From Micromonospora sp. NBRC 110009 (GTDB lineage: Bacteria; Actinomycetota; Actinomycetes; Mycobacteriales; Micromonosporaceae), in assembly GCF_030518795.1 (NCBI RefSeq), contig NZ_CP130427.1, positions 310,001-374,000 of the forward strand: DNA of 64,000 nucleotides, read 5' to 3'. Made by a program: the position numbers and the translations under genes. Each line of letters opens with the position of its first letter. Position 1 is the first letter of the stretch. Of the stretch, positions 34,791 to 44,423 are shown piece after piece. The notes beneath the pieces were generated by a model that had not been told where the DNA came from, made no database searches, and saw nothing but the letters and a program-made list of their open reading frames with translations.

Positions 34791-36428
34791 TCAGGCGGGG
34801 CGGGCCGGCCCAGGTCGGCCGGCGGGATCGACGAGGACGCCGGGGTTGAGGATCCAGGACGGGTCGAGCGCGCTCTTGGCGGCGCGCAAGGCGAGCGCGA
34901 CCGGGTCGGGACGCTGCCGGTCGTACCACGGTCGGTGGTCGCGGCCGACGGCGTGGTGGTGGGTGATGGTGCCGCCGGCGGCGAGCAGCGCGTCGGAGAC
35001 GGCATGCTTGATCTGGTCCCACTGGCCGTGGGTGGCGTCCCAGCGGCCGGTGGCGTACACGCCGAAGTAGGGTGCGGGGCCGTCCGGGTAGACGTGGGTG
35101 AAGCGGCAGGTGACCACGCCGGTCGCGGAGACGGCGCGGAGCGCGTCGCCGGCCGCGTCGAGCACGGCGGCGCGCAAGGCGGGGAATCGGTCCCAGGTGC
35201 AGGCGGTCTCGAACGTCTCCACGATCATCGACCGGGCGGCGAGCGCGTCGCGCTGGTACGGCATCCGCAGGAACGCTGACCGCCAGGCGTCGGCGGCGGC
35301 GGTCCGCTGCCGTGGGCCGGACGAGTCGTCGCTGCGGGGCGGCTCCGGCAGGGTTCCCCCGTGGTCGCGGCACAGCTCTACGGCGCGGTCCAGCCATGGG
35401 GTGACCGGATGGTCGGCGGACTCGAATCCCAGGACGAGCACGCCGCCGGTGGTGGCGGCGCCGGCGTTGAGGAGCGCCTCGGCCGGGTCGAGCAGCCGGC
35501 AGTTGCTCGGGTGCAGCGCGGCCTGGGCGATGGCCCGGGTGGCGGCGACCGCCCCGTCGTAGTCGGTGAAGTGCACCGAGGCGCCCGCCCGCCAGCGCGG
35601 CCGGTCCTGCAGCCGCATCCACGCCTCGGTGATGACGCCGAGCACGCCCTCCGAGCCGAGGAACAGCCGATCCGGGGACGGCCCGGCGCCGGAGCCGGGC
35701 AGCCGGCGCGACTGGCTGGTGCCCGCCGGGGTGACCACCCGCAACGACTCCACCAGATCGTCGATGTGGGTCAGGACGGTGGCGTAGTGACCGCCGGCGC
35801 GGGTGGCCAACCAGCCGCCCAGGGTGGAGAACTCGAACGACTGCGGGAAGTGCCGCAGCGTGAGGTCGTGCGGCCGGAGCTGGTCCTCCAGCGCCGGGCC
35901 GAACACGCCGGCCTGGATGCGGGCCGCCCGACTGGTCCGGTCCACCTCCAGCACCCGGTCGAGGCGCCCGAGGTCGAGACTGACCGCCGCGGGATACGCG
36001 CCGTCCAGCCGCGGCTCCACGCCGCCGACCACGGACGAGCCGCCGCCGTACGGGATCACCGCGATCTCCCGGCCCGCGCACCAGTCCAGCACGTCGACGA
36101 CGTCCTGCTCCGTCGCCGGCCGGACCACCAGGTCCGGCGGGTCGTGGACGTCCCCGTGCAGGTTGCGGACGACGTCCCGGAACGCCTTGCCGTGGGTGTG
36201 CGCCGCCCGGTCGGCCGGGTCCGCCGAGCACAGCCGGGCGAGTGACGTCGGCGGATCGACCCGCGGCGGGCGCAGGCCGAGTTCGGCCACCGGCGGCGCG
36301 ACATGCTCGGTCAGGTCGGCGCCGGGCAGCAGGGTACGCACCCGGTCGGTCAACGCCGTCGCCTCCGCGCCGATCACCGCGTCCTCGACGTGCCCCCAGC
36401 CCCACCACGAACGGTGTTTCCCGGCCAT
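34791..36428 (-). CDS. FAD-binding oxidase, alkyl-DHAP synthase-like
   Basis: 545 residues. The N-terminus GKHRSWWGWGHVED, HTHGKAFRDVVRNLHGDVHDPPDLVVRP and GGGSSVVGGVEP belong to the FAD_binding_4/ADPS group. The late GGTITHHHAVGRDHRPWYDRQ contains the HHH motif used by alkyl-dihydroxyacetonephosphate synthase. In animals that enzyme makes ether lipids; bacterial homologues have uncertain substrates and may be D-lactate- or glycolate-type oxidases. ATG at 36428 follows GGGGAGG. Divergent from the DHFR-like gene, 122 bp away. Confidence 0.85.
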   Translation of the reverse strand: MAGKHRSWWGWGHVEDAVIGAEATALTDRVRTLLPGADLTEHVAPPVAELGLRPPRVDPPTSLARLCSADPADRAAHTHGKAFRDVVRNLHGDVHDPPDLVVRPATEQDVVDVLDWCAGREIAVIPYGGGSSVVGGVEPRLDGAYPAAVSLDLGRLDRVLEVDRTSRAARIQAGVFGPALEDQLRPHDLTLRHFPQSFEFSTLGGWLATRAGGHYATVLTHIDDLVESLRVVTPAGTSQSRRLPGSGAGPSPDRLFLGSEGVLGVITEAWMRLQDRPRWRAGASVHFTDYDGAVAATRAIAQAALHPSNCRLLDPAEALLNAGAATTGGVLVLGFESADHPVTPWLDRAVELCRDHGGTLPEPPRSDDSSGPRQRTAAADAWRSAFLRMPYQRDALAARSMIVETFETACTWDRFPALRAAVLDAAGDALRAVSATGVVTCRFTHVYPDGPAPYFGVYATGRWDATHGQWDQIKHAVSDALLAAGGTITHHHAVGRDHRPWYDRQRPDPVALALRAAKSALDPSWILNPGVLVDPAGRPGPARPA

Positions 36429-36550
36429 GCGGCCTCCCCGCCGTCCACCAGCGCCAGATCGGAAGCCCCGCCCTCTGTGCCCGGGCGCGATGAGTTCCGC
36501 CGGTACCGCTGGTATGTACCGGGTGAGCATCGACCGAAGGGACATCCATC

Positions 36551-37108
36551 GTGAGCGTCATCGTCATCCAGTTCATCACCCTGGACGGGATCATGTCCGA
36601 TCCGGACGGGTCCGGAGGCACCCCGACGGGCGGTTGGGCTTTTCGGCACGGCCCCGAAACCGTCGCCGGAGACAAGTTCCGCCTCGGGAACCTGCTCGAC
36701 GACGGCGTCATGCTGCTGGGCCGCACCACCTGGCAGCTGTTCTCCCGGATCTGGCCCGGACGCGACGACCCGTTCTCCGTGCGCATGAACGCCGTGCCCA
36801 AACTGGTCGCCTCACGCACGCTGACCGACACCTCTGCGTGGGCGAACTCCCAGCTCATCGTCGGCGGCCTGGTCGAGGCGGTCAAGCACGAGCGGCGCGA
36901 CATCATCATCGCCGGCAGCGTCAGCGTCGTGCACACACTGATGGCCGAAGACTTGATCGATGAGTACCGGCTGCTGACCTTCCCCACCATCCTCGCCACC
37001 GGCCGGCGGCTCTTCCCGGCCGATGGTCCGCCCGCCTACCTGGAAACCCTGTCCGCCGAGCGGGCCGGTGCCGCCGTCCTTACGCGATACGGCAGAGCCG
37101 CCCGGTGA
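36551..37108 (+). CDS. Dihydrofolate reductase-family (RibD C-terminal) protein
   Basis: 185 residues. VIVIQFITLDGIMSDPDG, MLLGRTTWQLFSRIWPG, KLVASRTL and IIIAGSVSVVHTLMAEDLIDEYRLLTFP follow the RibD_C/DHFR fold of YyaP-type proteins. The residues for true DHFR activity are not all present, so it is an NADPH-binding reductase of unknown substrate. The GTG at 36551 has AAGGGA 9 bases upstream. Single gene, with no riboflavin or folate genes nearby. Confidence 0.86.
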   Translation: MSVIVIQFITLDGIMSDPDGSGGTPTGGWAFRHGPETVAGDKFRLGNLLDDGVMLLGRTTWQLFSRIWPGRDDPFSVRMNAVPKLVASRTLTDTSAWANSQLIVGGLVEAVKHERRDIIIAGSVSVVHTLMAEDLIDEYRLLTFPTILATGRRLFPADGPPAYLETLSAERAGAAVLTRYGRAAR

Positions 37109-37194
37109 CGACTCGTTCCACGTTCTCTACGAGAGGCCGGCCGACCCGAAACTGGTTGTCGGTGCTCTCCGCCGTCGCACGGTGGCCTGGGAGC

Positions 37195-37638
37195 TCAGTC
37201 CCCCGTGGAACCGCCGGCCTCGACGATCGAGACGGGAGTGCCACGTTCGACGGTACGGGAGACGGTGCAGAGCCGGTCGTGCGACTGCTGCAGCGACCGG
37301 GGCAGCGCCTCGCGCGCCCTGTCGCCGTCCGCGCCCACCGGGAACGTCACGGTGAACTCGACCGTGAGGTTCTGCATCCGGTTTCCGCCCACCTCGTCCC
37401 GGATCTTGTCGCCCGTGACTTCGACGGAGAACCGAGTCGGCTCCGCGCGGCGGCTCGTGATGTGGTCCACGTCTATCGCAGTGCAGCCGCCGATGGCAGC
37501 CAGCAGCAGTTCCACCGGCGTGAAGCTGGCATCCTGGCCCGCGCCCATCGACATCGATCCGCCGCGGGCGTTCCGCACAACGTACTGCCCCAGGCTGGTG
37601 CGCTCGATCTCCACGGAGCGCAAGGTGTCCTCACTCAT
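37195..37638 (-). CDS. OsmC-family peroxiredoxin-like protein
   Basis: 147 residues. TPVELLLAAIGGCTAIDVDHI contains the first active-site Cys and the ELLLA helix; the second Cys lies in DRLCTVSRTV. The two cysteines form the OsmC/Ohr thiol-peroxidase pair that detoxifies organic hydroperoxides. ATG at 37638 is picked as the first with the conserved region; an in-frame ATG at 37692 would add 18 residues and no ribosome site is clear. It is downstream of, and in the same direction as, the two-component system genes (57-bp gap). Confidence 0.85.
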   Translation of the reverse strand: MSEDTLRSVEIERTSLGQYVVRNARGGSMSMGAGQDASFTPVELLLAAIGGCTAIDVDHITSRRAEPTRFSVEVTGDKIRDEVGGNRMQNLTVEFTVTFPVGADGDRAREALPRSLQQSHDRLCTVSRTVERGTPVSIVEAGGSTGD

Positions 37639-37695
37639 GACATGGAAGCTACCCAGGCCCTCTGGTCCCCGAGCCACCGGCCTGCCGAACACTAC

Positions 37696-38361
37696 CTATC
37701 GGTCGTTGCCGACTTCTACCAGGCCACATTCGTAGCCGAGAATGACCGCCTGCACCCGGTCCCGCAGCTCCAGCTTCGCCAGGATCCGGCCGAGGTGAGT
37801 TTTGACGGTGCTCTCGGAGACGAAGAGCGCCACCGCGATCTCCGCGTTCGACAGCCCTTGCGCCACCAGGGTCAGCACCTCGCGCTCGCGTTCGGTCAGC
37901 GCCGCCAGCCGGGCGTTCGTCTCCGGCCGGGGCGGCGTCCTGCCGAGGTAATGGGCGATGAGGCGGCGGGTGACGCTGGGGGCGGCCACCGCCTCGCCGG
38001 CGGCCACCACGCGTACGGCGGAGATCAGGTCGGCGGCGAGCGCGTCCTTGAGCAGGAAGCCACTGGCTCCGGCGCGAAGCCCGGCCAGCACGTACTCGTC
38101 CAGGTCGAAGGTGGTCAGGATGATCACCCGGGCCGCGTGGGGGCCGAGGCGGATGCGACGGGTGGCCTCGATGCCGTTCAGGCCCGGCATCCGTACGTCC
38201 ATCAGGACCACGTCGGGCTGGCTGCGGGCCACCACGGCCAAGGCCTGCGACCCATCGGCGGCCTCCCCGACCACCTCGATGTCGCCGGTCTCCTCCAGCA
38301 CCAGCCGGAACCCGGTGCGCACCAGCGTCTGATCGTCGACCAGCACGACCCGTATGCTCAT
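37696..38361 (-). CDS. NarL/LuxR-family response regulator
   Basis: 221 residues. Receiver domain with DDQTLVRTGFRLVLEE at the start and Asp55 (VVLMDVRMPG) as the phosphorylation site, then a LuxR helix-turn-helix (LTEREREVLTLVAQGLSNAE, residues about 153-215). Its ATG overlaps the stop of the histidine kinase gene by 4 bp (ATGA), so the two are made together. It likely controls the divergent lipoprotein/exporter operon at 39.8-43.4 kb, by position. Confidence 0.92.
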   Translation of the reverse strand: MSIRVVLVDDQTLVRTGFRLVLEETGDIEVVGEAADGSQALAVVARSQPDVVLMDVRMPGLNGIEATRRIRLGPHAARVIILTTFDLDEYVLAGLRAGASGFLLKDALAADLISAVRVVAAGEAVAAPSVTRRLIAHYLGRTPPRPETNARLAALTEREREVLTLVAQGLSNAEIAVALFVSESTVKTHLGRILAKLELRDRVQAVILGYECGLVEVGNDR

Positions 38362-39698
38362 CGCTCTACCGGCGTGGTCTCGCGCGCCTGCAGTGGCAGC
38401 GTCGCACCCAGCCGGAACCCGCCGCCGTCGGACCGGCCGGTTTCCAGTTCGCCCCCCAGCAGGGCGACGCGCTCGGCGATGCCGCGCAACCCGTTGCCGC
38501 GTCCGTCCGTCCCGTCCGCCAGACCCGTGCCGTCGTCGGCCACCTCCACCCGGAGCCGTCCGGGCTCGAAGGCCAGCCGCAGCACCGCGCCGGCCCCCGG
38601 GCCGGCGTGCTTCAGCGTGTTCGTCAGGGCCTCCTGAGCAATCCGGTACGCGGACAGGTCGACCGCGGCGGGCACCGCGGCGGGCACCCCGTCGACGTGC
38701 AGCTCGATCCGCATTCCGGTGGATCGCAGCTGATCGATCAGCGCGGGCAGCGCACCGAGTCCCGGCAGCGGGGTGAGCCGCGCGTCCTCGGCCGGGTCGG
38801 TGCGCCCGGCGGCGAGCAGCCGGCGCATCTCGGCCAGCGAGGCCCGACCGGTGGTGATCACGTGCTGCAGCGCGGTGGCGGCGCGGTCCGGATGCCGGTC
38901 CAACGCGGCGGACGCGCCCTGCGCCTGCACCACCATCACCGAGATCCCGTGCGCCACCACGTCGTGCAGCTCCCGGGTGATCCGGGCGCGCTCAGCCGCG
39001 ACCGCCAGCGCCGCCCGTTGCCGCTCCTCCCGGGCCAGGTCGGCGGTCCGCTGCTCGACCGCGGCCAGGTGCGCGCGCCGGCTGCGCATCGCGTCACCGA
39101 CGGCGAACGCCGCGACCAGCAGCAGCCACAGCTCCATGACTCCCTGGCCCACATTGACCAGTCTGTCGACCGAGATCACCGGAGCCGGAGCCGGCGCCGG
39201 CTCGACCACCTTGCTTCCCGAGCCCCTCTCGACCTGCTCCTGCACAACCTGCTTGCTGGCGAACTCCTGCCGTTCGGCATAGATCCGGCCGCCCATCGTC
39301 GTCGCGTAGGTCAGGAGCATGGCGAGCGCCAGCAGGGCGAGCGAGAGCCGCCGGTTCCGGGCCATCGCGGCCACGGTGTACAGGACCAGCGGAAGCGCCA
39401 GATCGAGCAGCTGGAACTTGGCGTCGATGAACAAGTGGCCGAACGTCCCGGCCCCGGCGAAAACCAGGGCCAGCGGCGGATGGTGTTGTCTGACCAGCAG
39501 GCCGACAACGATCAGCGCGGCGAACATCCACCACAGTTGGTCCGCCGGGAGATCGTTCTTCTTGATGTACTCCGCCGCGGCATCCGGGTTCGTCCTGGCC
39601 AGGAATCCCATCACCAGCCCGGGCCCCACGGTCAGCACGCTCAACACCAGCGCCAGGGCGGCGTCGGTCAGGAAGTGGCGCGGCACGAACCGGGGCAC
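38358..39698 (-). CDS. Membrane sensor histidine kinase (HisKA_3 type)
   Basis: 446 residues from a GTG at 39698 (GGGAAC just upstream). About five to six N-terminal helices, interrupted by an extracytoplasmic loop with a proline-rich PAPAPAP stretch, precede the dimerisation motif ARITRELHDVVAHGISVMVV with the phospho-accepting His. The ATPase domain follows: EALTNTLKHAGPG (N box), VEVADDGTGLADG (G1) and GNGLRGIAERVALLGG (G2). HisKA_3 kinases of this layout often sit next to MacB-like exporters and respond to antimicrobial or envelope stress. The start is uncertain; a longer frame extends 47 codons upstream without a ribosome site. Confidence 0.88.
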   Translation of the reverse strand: MPRFVPRHFLTDAALALVLSVLTVGPGLVMGFLARTNPDAAAEYIKKNDLPADQLWWMFAALIVVGLLVRQHHPPLALVFAGAGTFGHLFIDAKFQLLDLALPLVLYTVAAMARNRRLSLALLALAMLLTYATTMGGRIYAERQEFASKQVVQEQVERGSGSKVVEPAPAPAPVISVDRLVNVGQGVMELWLLLVAAFAVGDAMRSRRAHLAAVEQRTADLAREERQRAALAVAAERARITRELHDVVAHGISVMVVQAQGASAALDRHPDRAATALQHVITTGRASLAEMRRLLAAGRTDPAEDARLTPLPGLGALPALIDQLRSTGMRIELHVDGVPAAVPAAVDLSAYRIAQEALTNTLKHAGPGAGAVLRLAFEPGRLRVEVADDGTGLADGTDGRGNGLRGIAERVALLGGELETGRSDGGGFRLGATLPLQARETTPVER

Positions 39699-39826
39699 GT
39701 TCCCATGGTAGGGAGCGGAGGCCCCGGCAGCGTCCGACTCAGGTGCTACGTCCGCGGTACCGGCGGCGGCCGAAGGACCGACTCCGGTCCGATGAGTTCC
39801 GTCGCTGCGGCGGCCACCGTGAAGCC

Positions 39827-40408
39827 ATGACCAGAACAACGTCCACAGTGTTCCTCACCGCACTGCTCGTGGTCGGGGTCGCCGGATGCGACCGCGGCGG
39901 TTCTCTCTCCGGGGGGTCGAGCCCGTCGGCGTCCGCCTCGGTCAGCCGGCAGCAGCTCCTCGCCCTCGGCCAGGAGTGGGTCCAGTGCATCCGCGATCAC
40001 GGCATGACGCGGATGCCGGACGCGGACCTCACCTCGGACGGATTCCTCCAATTCCCACCTCAGGGCGGGTACGAGTGGAAGTCGGACCTGCGGAACCATC
40101 CGGGGGTCATCGAGGCGTGCAAGTCGATCGAGGATCGGTATCCCCCGACGGCATTCCGCCCCAAGCAACAGGTCTCGGCCGAGGACCTGCGCAAGCTCGG
40201 CGAGTACGCCAAGTGCATCCGCGAGCACGGCATCCCCGAGTTCCCCGACCCGAACGCCGCCGGCGAGTTCGACCTGACCGGAACGCCGCTGGCGAACGGC
40301 CTCCCGCCTCAGCAGATGAACGCCGCGGAGCAGGCCTGCCGGCAGATCTGGAGCGGGGACATCCGCGTCAGGGACAACGGCGGTGGCGCGAACGGAGGCA
40401 AGAAGTGA
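39827..40408 (+). CDS. Putative lipoprotein of unknown function
   Basis: 193 residues. MTRTTSTVFLTALLVVGVAGC ends in a lipobox with Cys21. The mature part has two copies of a cysteine-containing segment: VQCIRDHGMTRMPD...ACKSIEDRYP and AKCIREHGIPEFPDPNAAG...ACRQIW, suggesting an internal duplication with paired disulfides. It resembles hypothetical lipoproteins encoded at the head of actinobacterial MacAB-like operons. Its stop overlaps the adaptor's GTG (GTGA). Probably a surface partner of the exporter or of the histidine kinase. Confidence 0.8.
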   Translation: MTRTTSTVFLTALLVVGVAGCDRGGSLSGGSSPSASASVSRQQLLALGQEWVQCIRDHGMTRMPDADLTSDGFLQFPPQGGYEWKSDLRNHPGVIEACKSIEDRYPPTAFRPKQQVSAEDLRKLGEYAKCIREHGIPEFPDPNAAGEFDLTGTPLANGLPPQQMNAAEQACRQIWSGDIRVRDNGGGANGGKK

Positions 40409-41508
40409 GCCGCCGGCGCGGGGCGAGCACCGTGGTCGCGGTCGCGGTGGCCGCGCCGCTCGCCGCCGGCGTGGCCTACGCCGCCCACTCCGGGCCGAAC
40501 GCCCCCGACACACCCGCCGCCGCGGTGGCCATTGGAACCGCCAAGGTCACCCAAGGCACGCTCAGCGAACGCGTCCAGGTCGGCGGCGTCCTCGGCTACG
40601 CCGGCTCCTACACGATCGACCATCACGGCGCGCCGGGCATACTGACCGCGGGGCCCGACTCGGGCGACACGATCGGCCGCGGCGGCGTCCTCTACCGGGT
40701 CGCCGACACACCGGTCCGCCTCCTGCTGGGCAGCGTTCCTGCCTACCGCGACTTCCGGTACGGGATGAGCGACGGCCCCGATGTGCGCCAGCTCGAACGC
40801 AACCTGGTCGCCCTGGGCTTCGACCCGTACCACCGGATCACCGTGGACCGGCACTTCAGCGCCGCCACCGCCACGGCGATCCGGCGCTGGGAGGCGTCCT
40901 GGGGTCGGCCGGCGTACCAGCGCACCGGCCGACTCACCCAGGGCCAGGTCCTCTTCCTGCCCACCCCGCTCCGCGTCACCCAGCTGCAGATCCGGGTCGG
41001 CGGCACCGTCGGGCCCGGGACGACGGTGCTCAGCGGGACGTCGACGGACCGGGCGGTGACCGCACAATTGGACACCGCGCAGCGCAGCAGCGTACACACC
41101 GGCGACCAGGTCGAGGTCGGCCTGCCGGACGCCGACCCGATCCCCGGTCGGGTCACCGCCGTCGGGGAGGTCGCGACGGCGCCCTCCGCTGACGGGGGCA
41201 ACGGCCCGCAGCAGCCGGCGAACCCGGACACGGCGACGGTCCCGCTCACCATCGCGGTCCGCCTGCCCCGCGGCTCCGGCCTGGACCAGGCACCGGTGAC
41301 CGTCGACATCGTCACCGGCACCCGCCGCAATGTCCTGCTGGTCCCCATCGCCGCGCTGCTCGCGCGGCCGGGCGGCGGCTACCAGGTGCGTCTGGCCGGC
41401 GGGGTCGCGGTTCAGGTGGAGCCGGGCAACTTCGACGAGAGCACCGGCCAGGTGGAGATCGTCCGCGGCCTCACCGCCGGCCAGACCGTGGAGGTGCCTG
41501 CGTCATGA
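40405..41508 (+). CDS. MacA/HlyD-like efflux adaptor with peptidoglycan-binding domain
   Basis: 367 residues. An N-terminal uncleaved anchor or signal ([19 protein letters not shown]) is followed by a barrel-type segment ([17 protein letters not shown]), then [18 protein letters not shown]...[17 protein letters not shown], a PG_binding_1 domain, and membrane-fusion strands ([30 protein letters not shown]). It probably links the ATPase/permease to the cell wall. Starts in a GTGA overlap with the lipoprotein and ends in an ATGA overlap with the ATPase. Confidence 0.85.
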   Translation: MSRRRGASTVVAVAVAAPLAAGVAYAAHSGPNAPDTPAAAVAIGTAKVTQGTLSERVQVGGVLGYAGSYTIDHHGAPGILTAGPDSGDTIGRGGVLYRVADTPVRLLLGSVPAYRDFRYGMSDGPDVRQLERNLVALGFDPYHRITVDRHFSAATATAIRRWEASWGRPAYQRTGRLTQGQVLFLPTPLRVTQLQIRVGGTVGPGTTVLSGTSTDRAVTAQLDTAQRSSVHTGDQVEVGLPDADPIPGRVTAVGEVATAPSADGGNGPQQPANPDTATVPLTIAVRLPRGSGLDQAPVTVDIVTGTRRNVLLVPIAALLARPGGGYQVRLAGGVAVQVEPGNFDESTGQVEIVRGLTAGQTVEVPAS

Positions 41509-42191
41509 GCGCCGTCCTGGAGCTGATCGACACGCGCAAGGTCTACCCGGGCACGCCGCCCGTCGAATCGCTGCGCGGCGTCACCCTCACTGTGCACAGC
41601 GGCGAGCTGGTCGCCGTCGCCGGCCCGTCCGGCTCCGGCAAGACCACGCTGCTCAACCTCGCCGCCGGCCTGGATCGCCCGTCCAGCGGCTCGGTACGTA
41701 TCGCCGGCCACCCGGTCGAGAAGCTGCGCGACGGGCAGCTCTCCGGCGTGCGTGCGCACCTCCTCGGGGTCGTCTTCCAGCAGTTCTTCCTGCTGGAGCG
41801 GCTGACCGCGGCGGAGAACGTGGCGACCGGCCTGCTCTACCGCGGGGTGCCGGCCGCCGAACGCCGGCGGGCCGCCCACGCCGCATGCGAGCGGGTCGGC
41901 CTGGCCCACCGCGCCGACTTCCCCGCCGCGCATCTGTCCGGCGGCGAGCGGCAGCGGGTGGCGATCGCCCGCGCGCTGGTCGGCCGCCCCGCCGTGGTGC
42001 TCGCCGACGAGCCCACCGGCAACCTCGACTCGGTCACCGGCGCCGAGATCGTCGAACTGCTGCGCGAGCTCAACGACGACGGGGTCACCATCGTGGTGAT
42101 CACGCACGACGAACGGGTCGCCGCGGCGATGCGGCGCCGCATCCAGTTGCGGGACGGCCTGGTGGTCGAAGACAGCGGGGGTGCGTCGTGA
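41505..42191 (+). CDS. ABC transporter ATPase (MacB/LolD type)
   Basis: 228 residues. Walker [11 protein letters not shown]-loop [11 protein letters not shown], signature [14 protein letters not shown], Walker [13 protein letters not shown] and H-loop ITHDE are all intact. The EPTGNLDS form is typical of LolD/MacB-type ATPases driving mechanotransmission or drug export. Both ends overlap neighbouring genes by 4 bp. Confidence 0.95.
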   Translation: MSAVLELIDTRKVYPGTPPVESLRGVTLTVHSGELVAVAGPSGSGKTTLLNLAAGLDRPSSGSVRIAGHPVEKLRDGQLSGVRAHLLGVVFQQFFLLERLTAAENVATGLLYRGVPAAERRRAAHAACERVGLAHRADFPAAHLSGGERQRVAIARALVGRPAVVLADEPTGNLDSVTGAEIVELLRELNDDGVTIVVITHDERVAAAMRRRIQLRDGLVVEDSGGAS

Positions 42192-43372
42192 GGTCCCGGC
42201 TGCGCGTCGCCGACCTGCTGCCGGTGAGCACCGTGGGCCTGCGGTCGCGGCCCGGCCGGGCGGCGCTGTCCATCCTCGGGGTGGCGATCGGGATCGCGGC
42301 CATGGTGGCCGTGCTCGGCGTCACCCGGTCCAGCCAGGCCGACGTGCTCGCCCGCATCGACCGGGTCGGCACCAACCTGCTCACCGTGGCCAACGGCAAG
42401 ACCATTCGCGGGGACGAGGCCGAGTTGCCGGTGACCGCGGGCACGGCGGTGGCGCGTACCGATGGGGTGCTCACCTCGGCGGCCACCGCAACCCTCGACG
42501 TGCGCATCTACCGCAACGACCGGATACCGCCCGGCCGCACCGGCGGGCTCTCCGTGCGGGCCACCGACCCGGCGCTGCTCGCCACGCTGGACGGCACCCT
42601 GGTGAACGGCCGCTTCCTGGACGCGGCGCTGGCCCGCTATCCGGCGGTGGTGCTCGGCCACTACGCCGCCACGTCGCTGGGCATCCGCGACGTCACCGGC
42701 CACCCGCAGGTCTACCTCGGCCACCGCTGGTACACCGTGGTGGGCGTCCTGGCGCCGGTCGAGCTGGCGCCCGAGCTGGACGCGTCGGCGCTGATCGGCG
42801 CGCCGGTGGCGGCCGCCCAATTCGGGTACGACGGCAGCCCGACCCGGATCTTCGTGCGGGCGCAGACCGAGCGCACCGACGAGGTGGCCGGCCTGCTGGG
42901 GCGGGCGGCCAACCCGGCCCACCCGGAGGAGGTCGCCGTGAGCCGGCCCTCGGAAGCGCTCACCGCCCGGCTCGCGGTCACCGGCGGAGCCACCGTGCTG
43001 CTGCTGGGTCTCGGCGCGGTGGCGTTGCTGGTGGGCGGCATCGGCATCGCCAACGTGCTGGTGATCTCGGTGCTCGAGCGACGCGGCGAGATCGGGCTGC
43101 GTCGGGCGCTGGGCGCCACCCGGCGGCACGTCGCGGCCCAGTTCCTGGTCGAGTCGTTGCTGCTCGGCGCGGGTGGCGGCGCGGCGGGGGTGTTGCTGGG
43201 CACCGCGGTCACGTACGCGATGGCCACCGTCCACGGCTGGCAGACGCTCGTGCCGGCTGCCGCGATCGGCGCGGGGCTGGCCGCTGCCATCCTCATCGGC
43301 GGGCTGGCCGGCGTCTACCCGGCCCTACGGGCCGCCCGTCTCTCCCCGGCCACGGCGCTGCGAACGGCCTGA
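42188..43372 (+). CDS. MacB/FtsX-type ABC transporter permease
   Basis: 394 residues. One N-terminal helix ([20 protein letters not shown]), a large extracytoplasmic MacB_PCD-like domain, and three C-terminal helices with [23 protein letters not shown], the FtsX core motif. The layout is that of a MacB half without its own ATPase. GTG start overlaps the ATPase stop (GTGA). Final gene of the exporter operon, followed by a strong hairpin. Confidence 0.93.
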   Translation: MRSRLRVADLLPVSTVGLRSRPGRAALSILGVAIGIAAMVAVLGVTRSSQADVLARIDRVGTNLLTVANGKTIRGDEAELPVTAGTAVARTDGVLTSAATATLDVRIYRNDRIPPGRTGGLSVRATDPALLATLDGTLVNGRFLDAALARYPAVVLGHYAATSLGIRDVTGHPQVYLGHRWYTVVGVLAPVELAPELDASALIGAPVAAAQFGYDGSPTRIFVRAQTERTDEVAGLLGRAANPAHPEEVAVSRPSEALTARLAVTGGATVLLLGLGAVALLVGGIGIANVLVISVLERRGEIGLRRALGATRRHVAAQFLVESLLLGAGGGAAGVLLGTAVTYAMATVHGWQTLVPAAAIGAGLAAAILIGGLAGVYPALRAARLSPATALRTA

Positions 43373-43400
43373 GTGCGGCGCCCTCGCCGGATGGGCAACA

Positions 43401-43449
43401 CGGATCCGGGCCGTCAGTGCCCAACCGGCAGCGCGACGGCCCGGATCCG
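43401..43449 (+). terminator. 15-bp-stem hairpin ending the exporter operon
   Basis: CGGATCCGGGCCGTC (43401-43415) and GACGGCCCGGATCCG (43435-43449) are perfectly complementary around a 19-base loop, 28 bp after the permease stop. Confidence 0.88.
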
Positions 43450-43499
43450 CGGCGATGGGCCGCGGTTAAATCCCTGGTCGGCCGACCGGCGCATCACCG

Positions 43500-44180
43500 A
43501 TGATTGCGGCCATGGCCACGACCCTACGAGCTGACATGTTCACCGCCGGGGCGCTCGATAGCCGCTTGGGTGGCAATGCCGCCTCGATCCAGGCGACCGA
43601 CCGCGCCCTGGCGAAGGTCGAATCCGCCGAGGCCGTGCTGCTCGTCGAGGGCATCAGCGACCAGATTGCACTGGGCACGGCCGCAGTGGGCCGCGGCCGG
43701 GATCTCGATGCGGAGCGGGTCGTGATTGTGCCGATCGGCGGGGCGCACGCGATCGGCCGCTTCCTGACGAGGTTGGCCCCCCTGGGCACCCGGCTGCGAC
43801 TTGGCGGTCTGTGCGACCTGCGTGAGGAGGAGGTATTCCGGCGCGGACTGGACGTGACCCATGTCGGCTCGCCCCGCACGCGCACCGACATGGAGCACCT
43901 CGGGTTCTACGTCTGCGTCAACGATCTGGAGGAGGAGCTGATCCGCGCCCTGGGCAGCGCACAGGTCGAAGCACTCTTCGACGCGCAGGGCGACCTCCGG
44001 TCGTTCCGCTCGTTCCAGAGCCAGCCCGCCTGGCGCGGCCGGGAGCCCGAAGCGCAGATGTGGCGGTTCCTGCGCAGCAGCTCGCGCCGTAACCTGCGCT
44101 ACGCACGCCTGCTCGTCGAGGCGGCGGTTGGCCGGGACACCTTGCCGCGGCCGCTCGACGCACTGCTCACCGCCGTTTGA
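43500..44180 (+). CDS. Stand-alone TOPRIM-domain protein (OLD-like)
   Basis: 226 residues. ESAEAVLLVEGISDQIAL holds the catalytic Glu of a TOPRIM fold; VVIVPIGGAHAIGRFL and the acidic GGLCDLREEE, where DxD would usually be, match the TOPRIM segment of OLD-family nucleases (Toprim_4). The ATPase domain found in OLD proteins is missing. Possible nuclease or DNA-phosphoryl-transfer enzyme. ATG at 43500 or 43512; neither has a good ribosome site. No defence-gene partner is seen here. Confidence 0.72.
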   Translation: MIAAMATTLRADMFTAGALDSRLGGNAASIQATDRALAKVESAEAVLLVEGISDQIALGTAAVGRGRDLDAERVVIVPIGGAHAIGRFLTRLAPLGTRLRLGGLCDLREEEVFRRGLDVTHVGSPRTRTDMEHLGFYVCVNDLEEELIRALGSAQVEALFDAQGDLRSFRSFQSQPAWRGREPEAQMWRFLRSSSRRNLRYARLLVEAAVGRDTLPRPLDALLTAV

Positions 44181-44374
44181 GGCACCCAAGGTCAAGCCCT
44201 CGGCCGCCGGTCCGAAATGTGCCGGTACCGGCACCGCCATCGCCGCCCGATCGGTCGATCGCCGTCATGATGACGCGCCGTAGTTCCCGCCGGAAGCCCC
44301 CGGGTTGACACGGCAACTTCCTCGCCCGCGCGAACGGTGGCTCGAAGGCCTGAAGGTAGTACGCCAGATATCGG

Positions 44375-44407
44375 CGACAGCCCCCGGAGGTTCTCCGGGG
44401 GCTGTCG
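44375..44407 (-). terminator. 15-bp-stem hairpin ending the DUF4352 gene
   Basis: CGACAGCCCCCGGAG (44375-44389) pairs with CTCCGGGGGCTGTCG (44393-44407). It lies 17 bp beyond the stop of the leftward gene and between convergent genes. Confidence 0.85.
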
Positions 44408-44423
44408 TTCTTCGCTAGGCCAG

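Noticed and set aside
34609..36999. 796-codon minus-strand frame
   Set aside because: Arginine- and proline-rich shadow of the FAD oxidase and DHFR-like genes.
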